From positions 3,279,501 to 3,343,500 of the forward strand of contig NZ_CP113527.1 in NCBI RefSeq assembly GCF_028877475.1: DNA of 64,000 nucleotides. The letters are read 5' to 3'. Shown here piece by piece: positions 9,792-18,714 of the stretch. A program made the translations under genes and the position numbers. The notes under the pieces were generated by a model that was not told where the DNA came from, did not search any database, and saw only the letters and a program-made list of their open reading frames with translations. Each line of letters opens with the position of its first letter. The stretch's first letter is position 1. This stretch comes from Lysinibacillus irui. Its GTDB lineage: Bacteria > Bacillota > Bacilli > Bacillales_A > Planococcaceae.

Positions 9792-9997
9792 GTTAAGTTG
9801 CAAACTAACGCGGTACCACCCGGCTTGAAGATGTCATCCACCTTCCACTTCATTCAATCGCCTTTATCGCAGGCGCGCACGTCTAAGCTCCAAGTACGTA
9901 ATTCGTCTCTACATTATGACCAGTTTTCACCAACCACTGGCTCTCTAAACAGGGAATATAGACACTACTGCAAACTCTTCCTCACTAGAAAACTATA
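9753..9997 (-). promoter_or_regulatory. Tyrosine T-box riboswitch upstream of tyrS
   Basis: On the minus strand the leader contains the invariant T-box segment GGTGGTACCGCG (complement of 9809-9820), which pairs with the acceptor end of uncharged tRNA. Upstream is a long Stem I region (AGAGAGCCAGTGGTTGGTG), and the probable specifier segment GAATTACGTACTTGG (9890-9904). Both possible specifier triplets in that loop read UAC, a tyrosine codon, consistent with the downstream tyrS. The terminator at 9752-9791 competes with the T-box antiterminator. Confidence 0.95.
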
Positions 9998-10003
9998 AAT
10001 ATA

Positions 10004-10031
10004 ATTCTATACGAATCTTTTTCATTGTCAA
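10004..10031 (-). promoter_or_regulatory. Promoter of the tyrS T-box leader
   Basis: TTGACA, a 16-bp spacer and TAGAAT on the minus strand, placed directly before the T-box Stem I. Confidence 0.8.
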
Positions 10032-10061
10032 TAACTATGTTCGCTCTAAAACAATATGTGC

Positions 10062-10067
10062 TATAAT
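10062..10067 (+). promoter_or_regulatory. Candidate -10 element of the penicillin-binding protein gene
   Basis: TATAAT 26 bp before the TTG start. No convincing -35 box stands 17 bp upstream. Confidence 0.4.
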
Positions 10068-10093
10068 AAACAAGATTTTAGGAGGTCGATACA

Positions 10094-13000
10094 TTGAAAG
10101 ATTGGATTGAAAAAATCAATGCAAAGATCGATGAATTACTAGAACAAAAATGGATGAAGAAATTACGTATTTCAGGTAGTGTTACCTGGAACTTATTTTT
10201 ACTATTTTTAGTCTTTGCATTGCTTGGCACTGTATTTGTCGGTTCAGTAGGAGCTGGTTATTTTGCTTCTCTTGTAAAAGAAGAGCCATTGCGCTCTAAA
10301 GAAGAATTACGAAATCAGATTTTTAGCTATGAAGAAACCAGTGAAATTTATTTTGCCAACGATATTTATATCGGGAAATTACGAACAGATTTAGATCGAC
10401 GTGAAACCTCACTCAGCAATGTTGCCCCAGATGTAATTAACGCTGTTCTCGCAACAGAGGATGAGTATTTCCGTGAACATAACGGCATCGTACCAAAAGC
10501 TGTTATTCGTGGGTTATTACAGGATGTCACTAACTCTGCAACACAAACTGGTGGATCTACCCTTACTCAACAACTTATAAAAAACCAAGTATTAACAAAT
10601 GAAGTATCCTATGAACGTAAAGCAAAAGAAATTTTACTTGCTATGCGCTTAGAACATTTTATGACGAAGGAAGAAATATTAGAGGCTTATTTAAATATTA
10701 TTCCGTATGGTCGTAACTCTTCAGGACGAAATATCGCAGGTGTTGAAACAGCTGCTGAAGGAATTTTTGGAGTAAAAGCGAAAGAATTGTCACTTCCACA
10801 AGCTGCGTACATAGCTGGTATTCCACAGGCCCCATTTGCCTATACACCATTTACGAATACTGGGGAGCTAAAAAGTGAGGAAGCTTTAAAACCAGGTATT
10901 GATCGTATGAAAACAGTACTATATCGTATGAAAGAAGCTGGTTATATTGACGATGCACAGTACAAAGAAGCGTTAGACTATGATATCGCTGCAGATTTCC
11001 GCGGACCTGAAATGCGTGCCGAGGATCGATATCCATGGCTAACATATGAACTTGAAGCTCGTGCAAAAGAAATTATTGCTGAAAAACTAGCAAAAGAAGA
11101 TGGGGTTGACCCAGAACGATTAAAGACAGAGAAAAAAATAAAGGATAAATATATGATTTTAGCCGATCGAGATGTTCGTTCGAAGGGATACCGTATTTAT
11201 TCAACGATTAATAAAGATATGTATGATTCGATGCAAAAAGCAGCGAAGGACTTCCAGTACTATGGCCATACGTACACAGGTAAAGGGAAAGATCCTGTAA
11301 CGGGTGAAGAAATTGATGTTGAGATGCCCGTTCAAGTTGGAAGTATTTTAATAGAAAACTCAACAGGTCGTATTTTAAGCTTTGTCGGTGGTCGAGATTT
11401 TAAAACAACTCAGCTAAATCACGCAACACAAGCTTATCGTTCTAACGGTTCAACGATGAAACCATTACTTGTTTATGGTCCAGCCATAGAATATGGGGTT
11501 ATCGGTGCAGGTAGCCCATTAGTTGACGTGAAATTCTCTATAGGTATATGGAGCCCAAGCAACTATATTACGAGTGATGAGCGAGGACTTATTCCTGCAC
11601 GTGAGGCTTTAGCAGACTCTCAAAACATATCAGCGCTACGTTTATATAATGATATTATTAATAGACGCCCCGCTGAACTGTTAGTAAAAATGGGATTCAC
11701 AAAATTACACCCAGATGACTTCACTAACCTAGCAACTGGTATTGGTGCTTTAAGTGAAGGGACTACTGTAGAAGAAAATACAAATGCTTTTGCAACTTTT
11801 GCAAATGGTGGTCAATTCGTTGACGCCTATATGATTGATCGAATCGAAGATCAAGAAGGAAATATTATTTACCAGCATGAGGTGGAACCAGTACAAGTAT
11901 TTAGTCCAGAAACGTCTTATATCGTGACAGATATGATGCGTGATGTCCTAACTAAAGGAACTGGTACGATGGCACGTAATACATTAAAATTTTCTTCTGA
12001 TTTCGCTGCAAAAACAGGGACATCTCAAGATTATAAAGATGTTTGGTTAGTTGGTTATAACCCAAATGTTTCTCTAGGTGTTTGGATGGGATACGATCAA
12101 CCTCGTCCACTTAATGTATTTAATAACACGTATTTACAACCAAGTGTTCGTGTGAATAAACTATGGGGAACTTTAATGAATGCCGTTTATGATGCGGATC
12201 CTCAGTTAATTGATCCTCCTACAAGCTTTAAGGCACCTAAAAATGTTGTCACTGCTTCATTCTGTGGTATTTCAGGTATGGCTCCTTCTACGGCTTGTGC
12301 GAATGCGGGTCTTGTGCGTTCTGATTTATTTAATGCGAAAGTATTTTTACCATCACAACCAGATGATAGCTTAGCCTCTTCAAGTGTTGTGACGATTAAA
12401 GGAAAAACCTATAATGCTCTACCAAATACACCAGCAGAATTTGTTAAATCAGGTGGTGCAGGCATTAATCAAGCCTTTATTAAACGAATGTTAGGTAGAC
12501 TTGGCGGAAACCCTGCTAGTCTTTTACCAAAAAATTCAACATTATCAAATTCATCGGTATCAGCAGTTGATTTCCCAGCGGATGGTAGTCCTCCAGCAGC
12601 GGTATCAGCTTCAGTAAATGGTTCTACTTTATCTTGGTCAGGGTCATCAAACGATGTTGTCGGTTATCGTATCTATAACGTTACGAACGGTGGTAACACA
12701 CTTGTAACATCTGTGTTAGAGTCAACGCAAAGTATTACTGTTGCTAGTGGACAAGCTTATGTGGTGGTCGCTGTAGATATTACAGGATTAACATCACCAC
12801 AATCTAATGTTGTTTCTACTGGAGGTAGTGAGGATAAACCTGACCCAGAGGAAAACAACGATCAAGAGCAAATACCACCAACAACGCCACCTACTAATGG
12901 CAATGGCTCCAACAACGGTAATGGGTCGGGTAATAACGGAAACGGTTCAAATAACGGCAATGGCTCCGGGAACAATGGTAATGGATCAACTAATGGCGAT

Positions 13001-13135
13001 GGTTCTGACAACAATGGTAACGGCTCAAATAGCGGCAATGGTTCTGGTGGCGATGGTGGCTCAGGTCATCCTGGAGATGGCACAAACGGAGGAGACAGTG
13101 GCAATACGACTCCTACCGAAACATCAAAACGATAA
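10094..13135 (+). CDS. Class A penicillin-binding protein (transglycosylase/transpeptidase) with Asn/Gly/Ser-rich tail
   Basis: Polymerises and cross-links peptidoglycan on the outer face of the membrane. It has 1013 residues: short cytoplasmic N-terminus, one membrane segment (about 33-60), glycosyltransferase family 51 domain (about 75-260, catalytic Glu122 in LATEDEYFREHNG), then transpeptidase domain with S453-T-M-K456, S509-Q-N and K640-T-G. Next is a fibronectin-III-like module (about 835-905) and a tail from about 925 made of Asn-Gly-Ser repeats ending in TTPTETSKR. The start is TTG at 10094 behind AGGAGGTCGATACA; no ATG competes. It is divergent from tyrS. The domain plan resembles B. 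subtilis PBP1 (PonA), but orthology is not established. Confidence 0.92.
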   Translation: MKDWIEKINAKIDELLEQKWMKKLRISGSVTWNLFLLFLVFALLGTVFVGSVGAGYFASLVKEEPLRSKEELRNQIFSYEETSEIYFANDIYIGKLRTDLDRRETSLSNVAPDVINAVLATEDEYFREHNGIVPKAVIRGLLQDVTNSATQTGGSTLTQQLIKNQVLTNEVSYERKAKEILLAMRLEHFMTKEEILEAYLNIIPYGRNSSGRNIAGVETAAEGIFGVKAKELSLPQAAYIAGIPQAPFAYTPFTNTGELKSEEALKPGIDRMKTVLYRMKEAGYIDDAQYKEALDYDIAADFRGPEMRAEDRYPWLTYELEARAKEIIAEKLAKEDGVDPERLKTEKKIKDKYMILADRDVRSKGYRIYSTINKDMYDSMQKAAKDFQYYGHTYTGKGKDPVTGEEIDVEMPVQVGSILIENSTGRILSFVGGRDFKTTQLNHATQAYRSNGSTMKPLLVYGPAIEYGVIGAGSPLVDVKFSIGIWSPSNYITSDERGLIPAREALADSQNISALRLYNDIINRRPAELLVKMGFTKLHPDDFTNLATGIGALSEGTTVEENTNAFATFANGGQFVDAYMIDRIEDQEGNIIYQHEVEPVQVFSPETSYIVTDMMRDVLTKGTGTMARNTLKFSSDFAAKTGTSQDYKDVWLVGYNPNVSLGVWMGYDQPRPLNVFNNTYLQPSVRVNKLWGTLMNAVYDADPQLIDPPTSFKAPKNVVTASFCGISGMAPSTACANAGLVRSDLFNAKVFLPSQPDDSLASSSVVTIKGKTYNALPNTPAEFVKSGGAGINQAFIKRMLGRLGGNPASLLPKNSTLSNSSVSAVDFPADGSPPAAVSASVNGSTLSWSGSSNDVVGYRIYNVTNGGNTLVTSVLESTQSITVASGQAYVVVAVDITGLTSPQSNVVSTGGSEDKPDPEENNDQEQIPPTTPPTNGNGSNNGNGSGNNGNGSNNGNGSGNNGNGSTNGDGSDNNGNGSNSGNGSGGDGGSGHPGDGTNGGDSGNTTPTETSKR
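12888..13095 (+). repeat. Degenerate Asn-Gly-Ser coding repeat
   Basis: Runs of GGTAATGG-, GGCAATGG- and AACAACGG-type units encode repeats of the form NGNGSNNGNGSG at the end of the penicillin-binding protein. Synonymous positions vary between copies, so the tract is old or under protein-level selection. The tail is predicted to be disordered and wall-exposed. Confidence 0.85.
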
Positions 13136-13196
13136 TCAAGTCGGCGTCTTGTTATTATGAGACAGGATTTTTGATAGCGTTCAGCTATTTCAACAT

Positions 13197-13247
13197 AAAC
13201 AGACTTATTACACTTCATTTTTGATTTGTAGTAAGTCTGTTTTTTTG
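13197..13247 (+). terminator. Terminator after the penicillin-binding protein gene
   Basis: AAACAGACTTATTAC pairs with GTAGTAAGTCTGTTT with one mismatch around a 17-nt loop, followed by a T-run. Confidence 0.85.
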
Positions 13248-13288
13248 TCATTATAAAGAGGACTACTATTTTAAAGGGGTGGAAGAAA

Positions 13289-14170
13289 ATGAATATATTA
13301 GTTTTAGGCGGGACACGCTTTTTTGGTAAAAAGCTAGTGGATCTTTGTATTGAAAATGGTCATGATGTAACGATTTTAACACGCGGTCAAAGTGGTAATC
13401 CCTTTGGTCCCAATGTTAAGCAGTTAGTAGCAAATCGAAATGATCAGGAAGCTTTAGCACAAGTCTTATCTGATAAAAAGTGGGATATTGTCTATGATAA
13501 TATTTGCTATTCTCCTAATGAAGCACAAGTAATTTGCGATTTATTGAAGGGAAAAACCCAAAAGCTCGTCTTTACATCTACTCTTTCAACCTATGAAATA
13601 GATGGCAAGATGAAGAAGGAAGAAGACTTCGATCCATATCATTATCAAATTCGCATGGGACACAAAGAGGAATTTTCTTATGGGGAAGGAAAACGACAAG
13701 CAGAGGCTGTTCTATTTAAAGAGGCTTCGTTCCCTGTTGTTGCCGTCCGCTTTCCAATTGTTATGGGTGAACATGATTATACGCGCCGTCTACATTTTCA
13801 TATCGAACGTATTTTACAGAATCAACCGATCACATTACCGAACATTGATGCTAAGATGAGTTATATTACTGATGAGGAAGCCGCTGCATTTTTATATTTT
13901 GCTGGCGTTACCCCTATTGAAGGTCCATACAATGCGACAGCATCTGGTACTATATCGCTCAAAGATTTAATAACGCTTATTGAAGAAGTGAGTGGTAAAC
14001 ATGCAAAAATATCGCTTGTTGGCGGTGATGAAACATCAAGATCACCATATGGGGTACCCGCCGATTGGTACATGTCGAATGCAAAAGCAGAGACAGCAGG
14101 ATTTACATTTAGCCAGCTTGAAGATTGGCTACCAAAACTGGTGATAACATTAGTAAAACAGCTCCAATAA
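13289..14170 (+). CDS. NAD(P)-binding atypical SDR/epimerase-like protein
   Basis: An extended/atypical short-chain dehydrogenase of 293 residues. The N-terminal Rossmann fold is clear: MNILVLGGTRFFGKKLVDLC has the glycine pattern GGTRFFG, and FTSTLSTYEID replaces the usual catalytic Ser region. A YxxxK pair follows in FSYGEGKRQAE (about 130-134). C-terminal sequence (SYITDEEAAAFLYF, PYNATASGTISLKDLI) is that of the nucleoside-diphosphate-sugar epimerase superfamily. The ATG is behind AAAGGGGTGGAAG. It stands alone between terminators. The substrate is unknown; RNA-binding or redox-sensing relatives also exist in this superfamily. Confidence 0.75.
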   Translation: MNILVLGGTRFFGKKLVDLCIENGHDVTILTRGQSGNPFGPNVKQLVANRNDQEALAQVLSDKKWDIVYDNICYSPNEAQVICDLLKGKTQKLVFTSTLSTYEIDGKMKKEEDFDPYHYQIRMGHKEEFSYGEGKRQAEAVLFKEASFPVVAVRFPIVMGEHDYTRRLHFHIERILQNQPITLPNIDAKMSYITDEEAAAFLYFAGVTPIEGPYNATASGTISLKDLITLIEEVSGKHAKISLVGGDETSRSPYGVPADWYMSNAKAETAGFTFSQLEDWLPKLVITLVKQLQ

Positions 14171-14175
14171 ACAAT

Positions 14176-14210
14176 ACAAAGAATCTGCTGTCATCTAGCA
14201 GATTCTTTGT
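14176..14210. terminator. Terminator between the SDR gene and argD
   Basis: A perfect 14-bp stem, ACAAAGAATCTGCT with its complement, around a 7-nt loop. The T-tract is short on both sides, but it separates two convergent genes. Confidence 0.7.
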
Positions 14211-14217
14211 CATTAGA

Positions 14218-15348
14218 TTAATGTAAAATGGTCTTTAAAATAGCAACTGCTTTGTCAATCTCTTCCTTCGATACAGTTAATGGTGGTAGGAGACGAATGA
14301 CATTCGGTCCCGCTCCGACTAACAAAAGCCCCTTCTCCTCTGCTGCTGCAATATAGGACGCTACCTCTATGTCACCACAACCAATTCCTAATAGTAGGCC
14401 CTGTCCTTGAATTGTATAGCTAGAAGGTAAATGAGCTTTTAGTTGTGCCACAAAATAGGCTGATGCTTCCTGTACCTGCTGAAGAAATACTGGCTCGAAA
14501 ACATGATCTAAAACAGCCTGTGCTACATTCATTGCAAGAGGGTTTCCACCAAATGTTGTACCATGTGTTCCAGGACTAAATGTAGCATGAAGCTCGGTAG
14601 TCCCTAACATGGCACCTACAGGGAAACCGCCTCCTAACCCTTTTGCCAATGTCATAATATGTGGCTTTAATATAGTTTGTTCATAGGCATAGCGAGTCCC
14701 TGTTCGCCCAATACCAGTTTGTACTTCATCAACAATTAGAAGTATTCCTTTGTCAGCGCAGGCTTTTGCAATAGCTGCAGCGAATTCTGCTGATACACAA
14801 TTGACACCGCCCTCTCCTTGAATCATCTCTAGCATAATAGCAGCCACCGAATCATCAATGGCAGCTTCAAGTGCAGCCACATCATTGAATGGCAAAATCG
14901 TAAATTTTTCTACAAGTGGTCCAAAGCCATTATGTATTTTGCCTTGACCTGTTGCAGACATTGCTCCAAAGGTACGACCATGGAAGGATTTTTCGAACGT
15001 AACAATATGATGTTTTCCTGTATGTTTCCGTGCTAATTTGATGGCCGCTTCATTTGCCTCTGCCCCACTATTACAGAAAAAAGCATGAGCGAAGTGGGTA
15101 TTGGCGATTAATTTTTGCGCTACCTTCTCCTGTCCAGGTATTTCAAAAAGGTTCGATATATGCCATAGCTTTTCACTTTGCTCTTGTAATGCCTGCACAA
15201 TGGCCGGATGGGCATGACCAAGACTTGCTACAGCAATGCCACTTGTAAAATCTAAATATTGTTTGCCTGCAGAATCTTCAACAACGGTCCCCTGTCCTTT
15301 GACAATTTGTGCACGACGTTTACCGTAGTTCCCGAATAAAGCACTCAT
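14218..15348 (-). CDS. argD: Acetylornithine aminotransferase
   Basis: Class III PLP aminotransferase converting N-acetylglutamate semialdehyde to N-acetylornithine. It has 376 residues. PLP-fold markers are FCNSGAEANEAAIKLARK near 92-108, LIVDEVQTGIGRTG near 204-217, and the Schiff-base lysine Lys236 in MTLAKGLGGGFPVG. The ATG at 15348 follows GGAGATGATAAC. It is the last gene of argC-argJ-argB-argD, 73 bp after argB, with no terminator between them. The family also acts on succinyldiaminopimelate and ornithine, but the operon makes ArgD the natural call. Confidence 0.93.
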   Translation of the reverse strand: MSALFGNYGKRRAQIVKGQGTVVEDSAGKQYLDFTSGIAVASLGHAHPAIVQALQEQSEKLWHISNLFEIPGQEKVAQKLIANTHFAHAFFCNSGAEANEAAIKLARKHTGKHHIVTFEKSFHGRTFGAMSATGQGKIHNGFGPLVEKFTILPFNDVAALEAAIDDSVAAIMLEMIQGEGGVNCVSAEFAAAIAKACADKGILLIVDEVQTGIGRTGTRYAYEQTILKPHIMTLAKGLGGGFPVGAMLGTTELHATFSPGTHGTTFGGNPLAMNVAQAVLDHVFEPVFLQQVQEASAYFVAQLKAHLPSSYTIQGQGLLLGIGCGDIEVASYIAAAEEKGLLLVGAGPNVIRLLPPLTVSKEEIDKAVAILKTILH

Positions 15349-15421
15349 GTTATCATCTCCACTATCATTTGAAATAGTCTTCTTTTAACAACTATACTTC
15401 TGGTAATATTTTATTAGAACA

Positions 15422-16207
15422 CTAGGAAGATTGAATTTTAATTGAAGCGACAATCGTTGTACCGATTAATGCTTCATCCACTATTTGTACAGATGGTATA
15501 CCAGCGTGTAAACAGTCGATAGCTCCTTGTACTTTTGGAATCATCCCACCATATATATGGCCTTGTTCTATCCATTGGTCGATGAGAGAAGGTGTAGCGA
15601 TTGTTTGATATTCATGATGAATACGAATACCACTCACATCCGTTACTAATAATAAACTATCTGCTCCTACTGCTAACGCTATGTCACTTGCTACTGTATC
15701 ACCATTAATATTAAGAGCCTGGCCTGAATCAGTAGCTCCTACACAAGCAATAACAGGCACAATTCCTATATCCAGAAAAGTTTCAAGTAAGGCTGCATTA
15801 ACCGTTTTGATTGCTCCAACATAGCCATAAACATCTTGATCTAAAAAATCAGCGACCATTATCTGACCATCAAAGCCGTTTAATCCAACAGCTGCGATAC
15901 CTGCATTTGTTAATTCATGAACTAAGGCTGGATTTACCTGACCTATTAGAGTTGATTGTACAACCTTCATTGCAGCCTCATTTGTGACGCGTATTCCATT
16001 TAATGAATGCGATGATATGCCTTGAGCAGTAAGTTCTCGGTTAATGGCTGGACCACCACCATGGGTAATAATAAGCTCTACTCCGCTTTCTCGAAGTTTT
16101 TTAAAGTTGTCAAAGAAAGCTTCATTTAACCCCTCCAGCGTACTGCCTCCAAGCTTGATCACCATACGTTTACGAGCGGTACGATGCATTGATTTGGACG
16201 TAGTCAT
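15422..16207 (-). CDS. argB: Acetylglutamate kinase
   Basis: Phosphorylates N-acetylglutamate, second step of the acetylated arginine route. Amino acid kinase fold: MVIKLGGSTL with the phosphate-binding Gly-Gly, ELIITHGGGPAINREL near 45-58, NINGDTVASDIALAVGAD near 173-190 and IYGGMIPKVQGA near 225. The frame begins at 16207, overlapping the end of argJ by 38 bp. An internal ATG at 16165, directly before VIKLGG, would avoid the overlap and is five bases past the argJ stop. Neither start has a strong Shine-Dalgarno, so the start is uncertain and coupling to argJ translation is likely. Confidence 0.9.
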   Translation of the reverse strand: MTTSKSMHRTARKRMVIKLGGSTLEGLNEAFFDNFKKLRESGVELIITHGGGPAINRELTAQGISSHSLNGIRVTNEAAMKVVQSTLIGQVNPALVHELTNAGIAAVGLNGFDGQIMVADFLDQDVYGYVGAIKTVNAALLETFLDIGIVPVIACVGATDSGQALNINGDTVASDIALAVGADSLLLVTDVSGIRIHHEYQTIATPSLIDQWIEQGHIYGGMIPKVQGAIDCLHAGIPSVQIVDEALIGTTIVASIKIQSS

Positions 16208-17402
16208 ACGTTAAGTCACATCCCCAAGCATGCCCCTTGCCGTCACCAACCCCAAGGGACACATAGATTTTTACTTCATGCATTTTTAATATTTGAATTA
16301 GCTCGTCTTCAGAAAAAGGAATAGGCTCTCCATTTTCAACCATTGTTGCACCACCGATTTGAATAGTAATTTTATCTGGGTCAACCGTTGCCCCACTATA
16401 ACCAACCGCAGCAATAATACGTCCCCAGTTAGCATCACAGCCAAAGACAGCAGTTTTCACAAGTGGTGAACCGACAACAGTTTTAGCAATTTTACGTGCC
16501 TCCTCATCTGAAATGGCCCCAACAACTTCCACTTCAATAAGCTTCGTAGCTCCCTCTCCATCTTTTGCAATCATTTTTGCCAAATCTTCAGCTACTGTTT
16601 TCAATGTGTAATAGAAGTTTTGCCAATCTGGATGCTCTGGTGATAGAGGATTATTTTCTGCTAAGCCATTAGCTAATACAACCACTGTGTCGTTGGTTGA
16701 TGTATCCCCATCAACTGTAATGGCGTTAAATGTTAAATTAGTAATAGTTGATAAAGCTGCTTGTAATACTTCAGATTCAATATTGGCATCTGTTGTAATA
16801 AAACCTAGCATTGTTGCCATATTTGGTTCAATCATACCTGAACCCTTTGCAACACCAGCAATAATGACCTCCTTACCATCTACAATGGTGCTATAGCACG
16901 TATTTTTCATAACAGTATCTGTCGTCAAAATAGCCTGAGCAAAGTCAATGGCACTTTCTAAATTGTCCTTTGGCTCTAATTGTTGGATGCCGTTAGCTAC
17001 AGGCTCCAGTTTCAGCATTTCACCAATAACACCTGTAGAGCAAACTCCTACCAAGTTCGATGAAATCCCTAATTTTTCTGCAGCTAGCGCTTGCATCGTT
17101 TGAGCATCCTTTATACCTTGTTTTCCAGTACAAGCATTTGCGTTACCAGAATTAACAATCATCGCTTGCATTTTCTTCGTTGTATAAACAACTTCCTTTG
17201 TCACTTTTAATGGTGCTGCTTGAACAGCATTTGTGGTAAAAACACCTGCTACACTTGCTGGTACTTCACTTACTAACAGCGCTACATCCTTTTTCTTATG
17301 CTTCAAACCACAGTGTAGTCCCGCCGCTTTAAAGCCTTTTGGTGAAACAATATTTTTACTGGATAATTTTTTCATTACAGTCGTTGAAGTAGTAACTGTC
17401 AT
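16170..17402 (-). CDS. argJ: Bifunctional glutamate N-acetyltransferase/ornithine acetyltransferase
   Basis: Transfers the acetyl group from N-acetylornithine to glutamate, closing the acetyl cycle; bifunctional members can also use acetyl-CoA. It has 410 residues. The autocleavage site that gives the alpha and beta chains is Ala196-Thr197 in EPNMATMLGF, with the nucleophile Thr present. The oxyanion-type segment VCSTGVIG is near 120-127. The ATG at 17402 follows TAAGGAGG. It lies 39 bp after argC and overlaps the longest argB frame. The presence of ArgJ means no separate argA or argE is required for this pathway. Confidence 0.95.
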   Translation of the reverse strand: MTVTTSTTVMKKLSSKNIVSPKGFKAAGLHCGLKHKKKDVALLVSEVPASVAGVFTTNAVQAAPLKVTKEVVYTTKKMQAMIVNSGNANACTGKQGIKDAQTMQALAAEKLGISSNLVGVCSTGVIGEMLKLEPVANGIQQLEPKDNLESAIDFAQAILTTDTVMKNTCYSTIVDGKEVIIAGVAKGSGMIEPNMATMLGFITTDANIESEVLQAALSTITNLTFNAITVDGDTSTNDTVVVLANGLAENNPLSPEHPDWQNFYYTLKTVAEDLAKMIAKDGEGATKLIEVEVVGAISDEEARKIAKTVVGSPLVKTAVFGCDANWGRIIAAVGYSGATVDPDKITIQIGGATMVENGEPIPFSEDELIQILKMHEVKIYVSLGVGDGKGHAWGCDLTYDYVQINASYRS

Positions 17403-17441
17403 CCTTCATTCCTCCTTAGAAATTAAGATTCTTCCTTGCTA

Positions 17442-18476
17442 TTAAATAAAGAACGGTACGACATCTAATCCTGTCGTTTGCGGTAAATCAAATTGTACAT
17501 TCATATTTTGGATTGCTTGCCCTGCTGCTCCTTTGACAAGATTATCGATGACACTGACGATGGTTGCCCGATTTGTACGAGCATCTACATTTACTAAAAT
17601 ATCGCAATAGTTCGATCCCTTTACGCGATTTGTTCCTAAACTATTAGCATCAGTCACAATTCGTACAAATGGATGTTTTTCATAGGCTGTCTTTAAACAA
17701 GTAATTAGCTGGGCCTCCGTAATACCAGGCATAACAGAAGCATAGGATGTTGCCAAAATTCCTCGTGTCATTGGAATTAAATGTGTATTAAAAGTAATGG
17801 TCGTATCGACATGAGCAAACATGGAAAGTGCCTGTTCTATTTCGGGTATATGCTGATGTGTATTAACTTTGTAAATAGAAAGGTTCTCATTCGCCTCACT
17901 GAAATGGGTCGTTTGTGACGGCTTATTACCGGCTCCTGAAATTCCACTCTTAGCATCAATGACTAAAAAGCTTGGATCAATTAATCGCTCTTTGATGAGT
18001 GGCAGTAAAGATAGTAATACGGCTGTAGGGTAACAACCCGGATTAGCAATAAGTGTTGCTTGCCGTATACGTTCTGTATTCCATTCGGTTAAACCATATA
18101 CACTTTGCTGAACACTATTAGCTGGCGCAGCCTTTTTGCCATACCATGCTTCATAACTTGCTAAATCTTTTAATCTGAAATCGCCAGACAAATCTATTAA
18201 TTTTGGTCCTTTGCCAACCAAAGGCGGTAAAAGCTCACTTGTCACGCCTGAGGGTGTACTAGTAAAGACAACATCAAATTTTTCTAACGCGTCATAAGCT
18301 ATTTTTTTTAACGGTGTATCGACTATCGTAACAAGATGACCAAATTTTGAAGAAAAAAGAACTCCCTCTTCCGAAGAAGTAAATAATTCAATTCGATCAA
18401 CAGCTGGATGATTATGTAAAAACCGAATAAGCTCTAACCCACCATATCCAGTTGCTCCCACAATACCTACTTTCAA
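17442..18476 (-). CDS. argC: N-acetyl-gamma-glutamyl-phosphate reductase
   Basis: Reduces N-acetylglutamyl phosphate to the semialdehyde with NADPH; first gene of the arginine operon. The Rossmann start KVGIVGATGYGGLELIRFL is followed by the active-site Cys148 in IANPGCYPTAVL and a dimerisation domain. I chose the TTG at 18476: it gives MKVGIVGATGYGG, the usual ArgC beginning, and lies 8 nt behind AGAGG. A GTG three codons upstream (18485) overlaps that AGAGG and has no room for ribosome binding. The promoter and two ARG-box-like sites are just upstream, so ArgR/AhrC repression by arginine is likely. Confidence 0.92.
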   Translation of the reverse strand: MKVGIVGATGYGGLELIRFLHNHPAVDRIELFTSSEEGVLFSSKFGHLVTIVDTPLKKIAYDALEKFDVVFTSTPSGVTSELLPPLVGKGPKLIDLSGDFRLKDLASYEAWYGKKAAPANSVQQSVYGLTEWNTERIRQATLIANPGCYPTAVLLSLLPLIKERLIDPSFLVIDAKSGISGAGNKPSQTTHFSEANENLSIYKVNTHQHIPEIEQALSMFAHVDTTITFNTHLIPMTRGILATSYASVMPGITEAQLITCLKTAYEKHPFVRIVTDANSLGTNRVKGSNYCDILVNVDARTNRATIVSVIDNLVKGAAGQAIQNMNVQFDLPQTTGLDVVPFFI

Positions 18477-18505
18477 TGCACTCACCTCTGAAATAAGTTA
18501 AAAAT

Positions 18506-18534
18506 AGTATACGATTGCATAAATATTAAGTCAA
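18506..18534 (-). promoter_or_regulatory. Promoter of the argCJBD operon
   Basis: TTGACT, a 17-bp spacer and TATACT on the minus strand, about 30 bp before the argC start. One ARG-box-like palindrome occupies the spacer. Confidence 0.8.
18516..18529. promoter_or_regulatory. ARG box (ArgR/AhrC operator), promoter-overlapping copy
   Basis: TGCATAAATATTAA matches 12 of 14 positions of the core TGAATWWWWATTCA. It lies between the -35 and -10 elements of the arg promoter, a position where binding would block RNA polymerase. Confidence 0.65.
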
Positions 18535-18535
18535 C

Positions 18536-18549
18536 TGAATTTTTATTTA
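18536..18549. promoter_or_regulatory. ARG box (ArgR/AhrC operator), upstream copy
   Basis: TGAATTTTTATTTA matches 13 of 14 positions of TGAATWWWWATTCA. It starts 20 bp from the other copy, the two-turn spacing expected for paired boxes bound by one ArgR hexamer. Confidence 0.65.
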
Positions 18550-18620
18550 TTTAGATGTTTTTTTCTTCTTAGGATATTTCAATTTTCTAAAGCTTTTGTA
18601 GCATTGTCAATTCATAAAAA

Positions 18621-18666
18621 AGAAGGCAAGAATCCTTTCGTCCATTAAATGAATTCTTGCCTTCCT
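18621..18666 (-). terminator. acsA terminator
   Basis: GAAGGCAAGAAT pairs with ATTCTTGCCTTC. On the minus strand the stem is followed by TTTTTT. Confidence 0.85.
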
Positions 18667-18714
18667 TTTATGCAAATACTGTATAAATATCAATTATTGT
18701 CTTAGGACACTTCA

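Noticed and set aside
9798-9998. Plus-strand open frame across the tyrS leader
   Set aside because: Antisense to the T-box; no start signal.
12807-13160. Second-frame protein, rich in Met and Ala, over the PBP repeat tail
   Set aside because: It is a frame shadow of the Asn-Gly-Ser repeat and lacks a Shine-Dalgarno.
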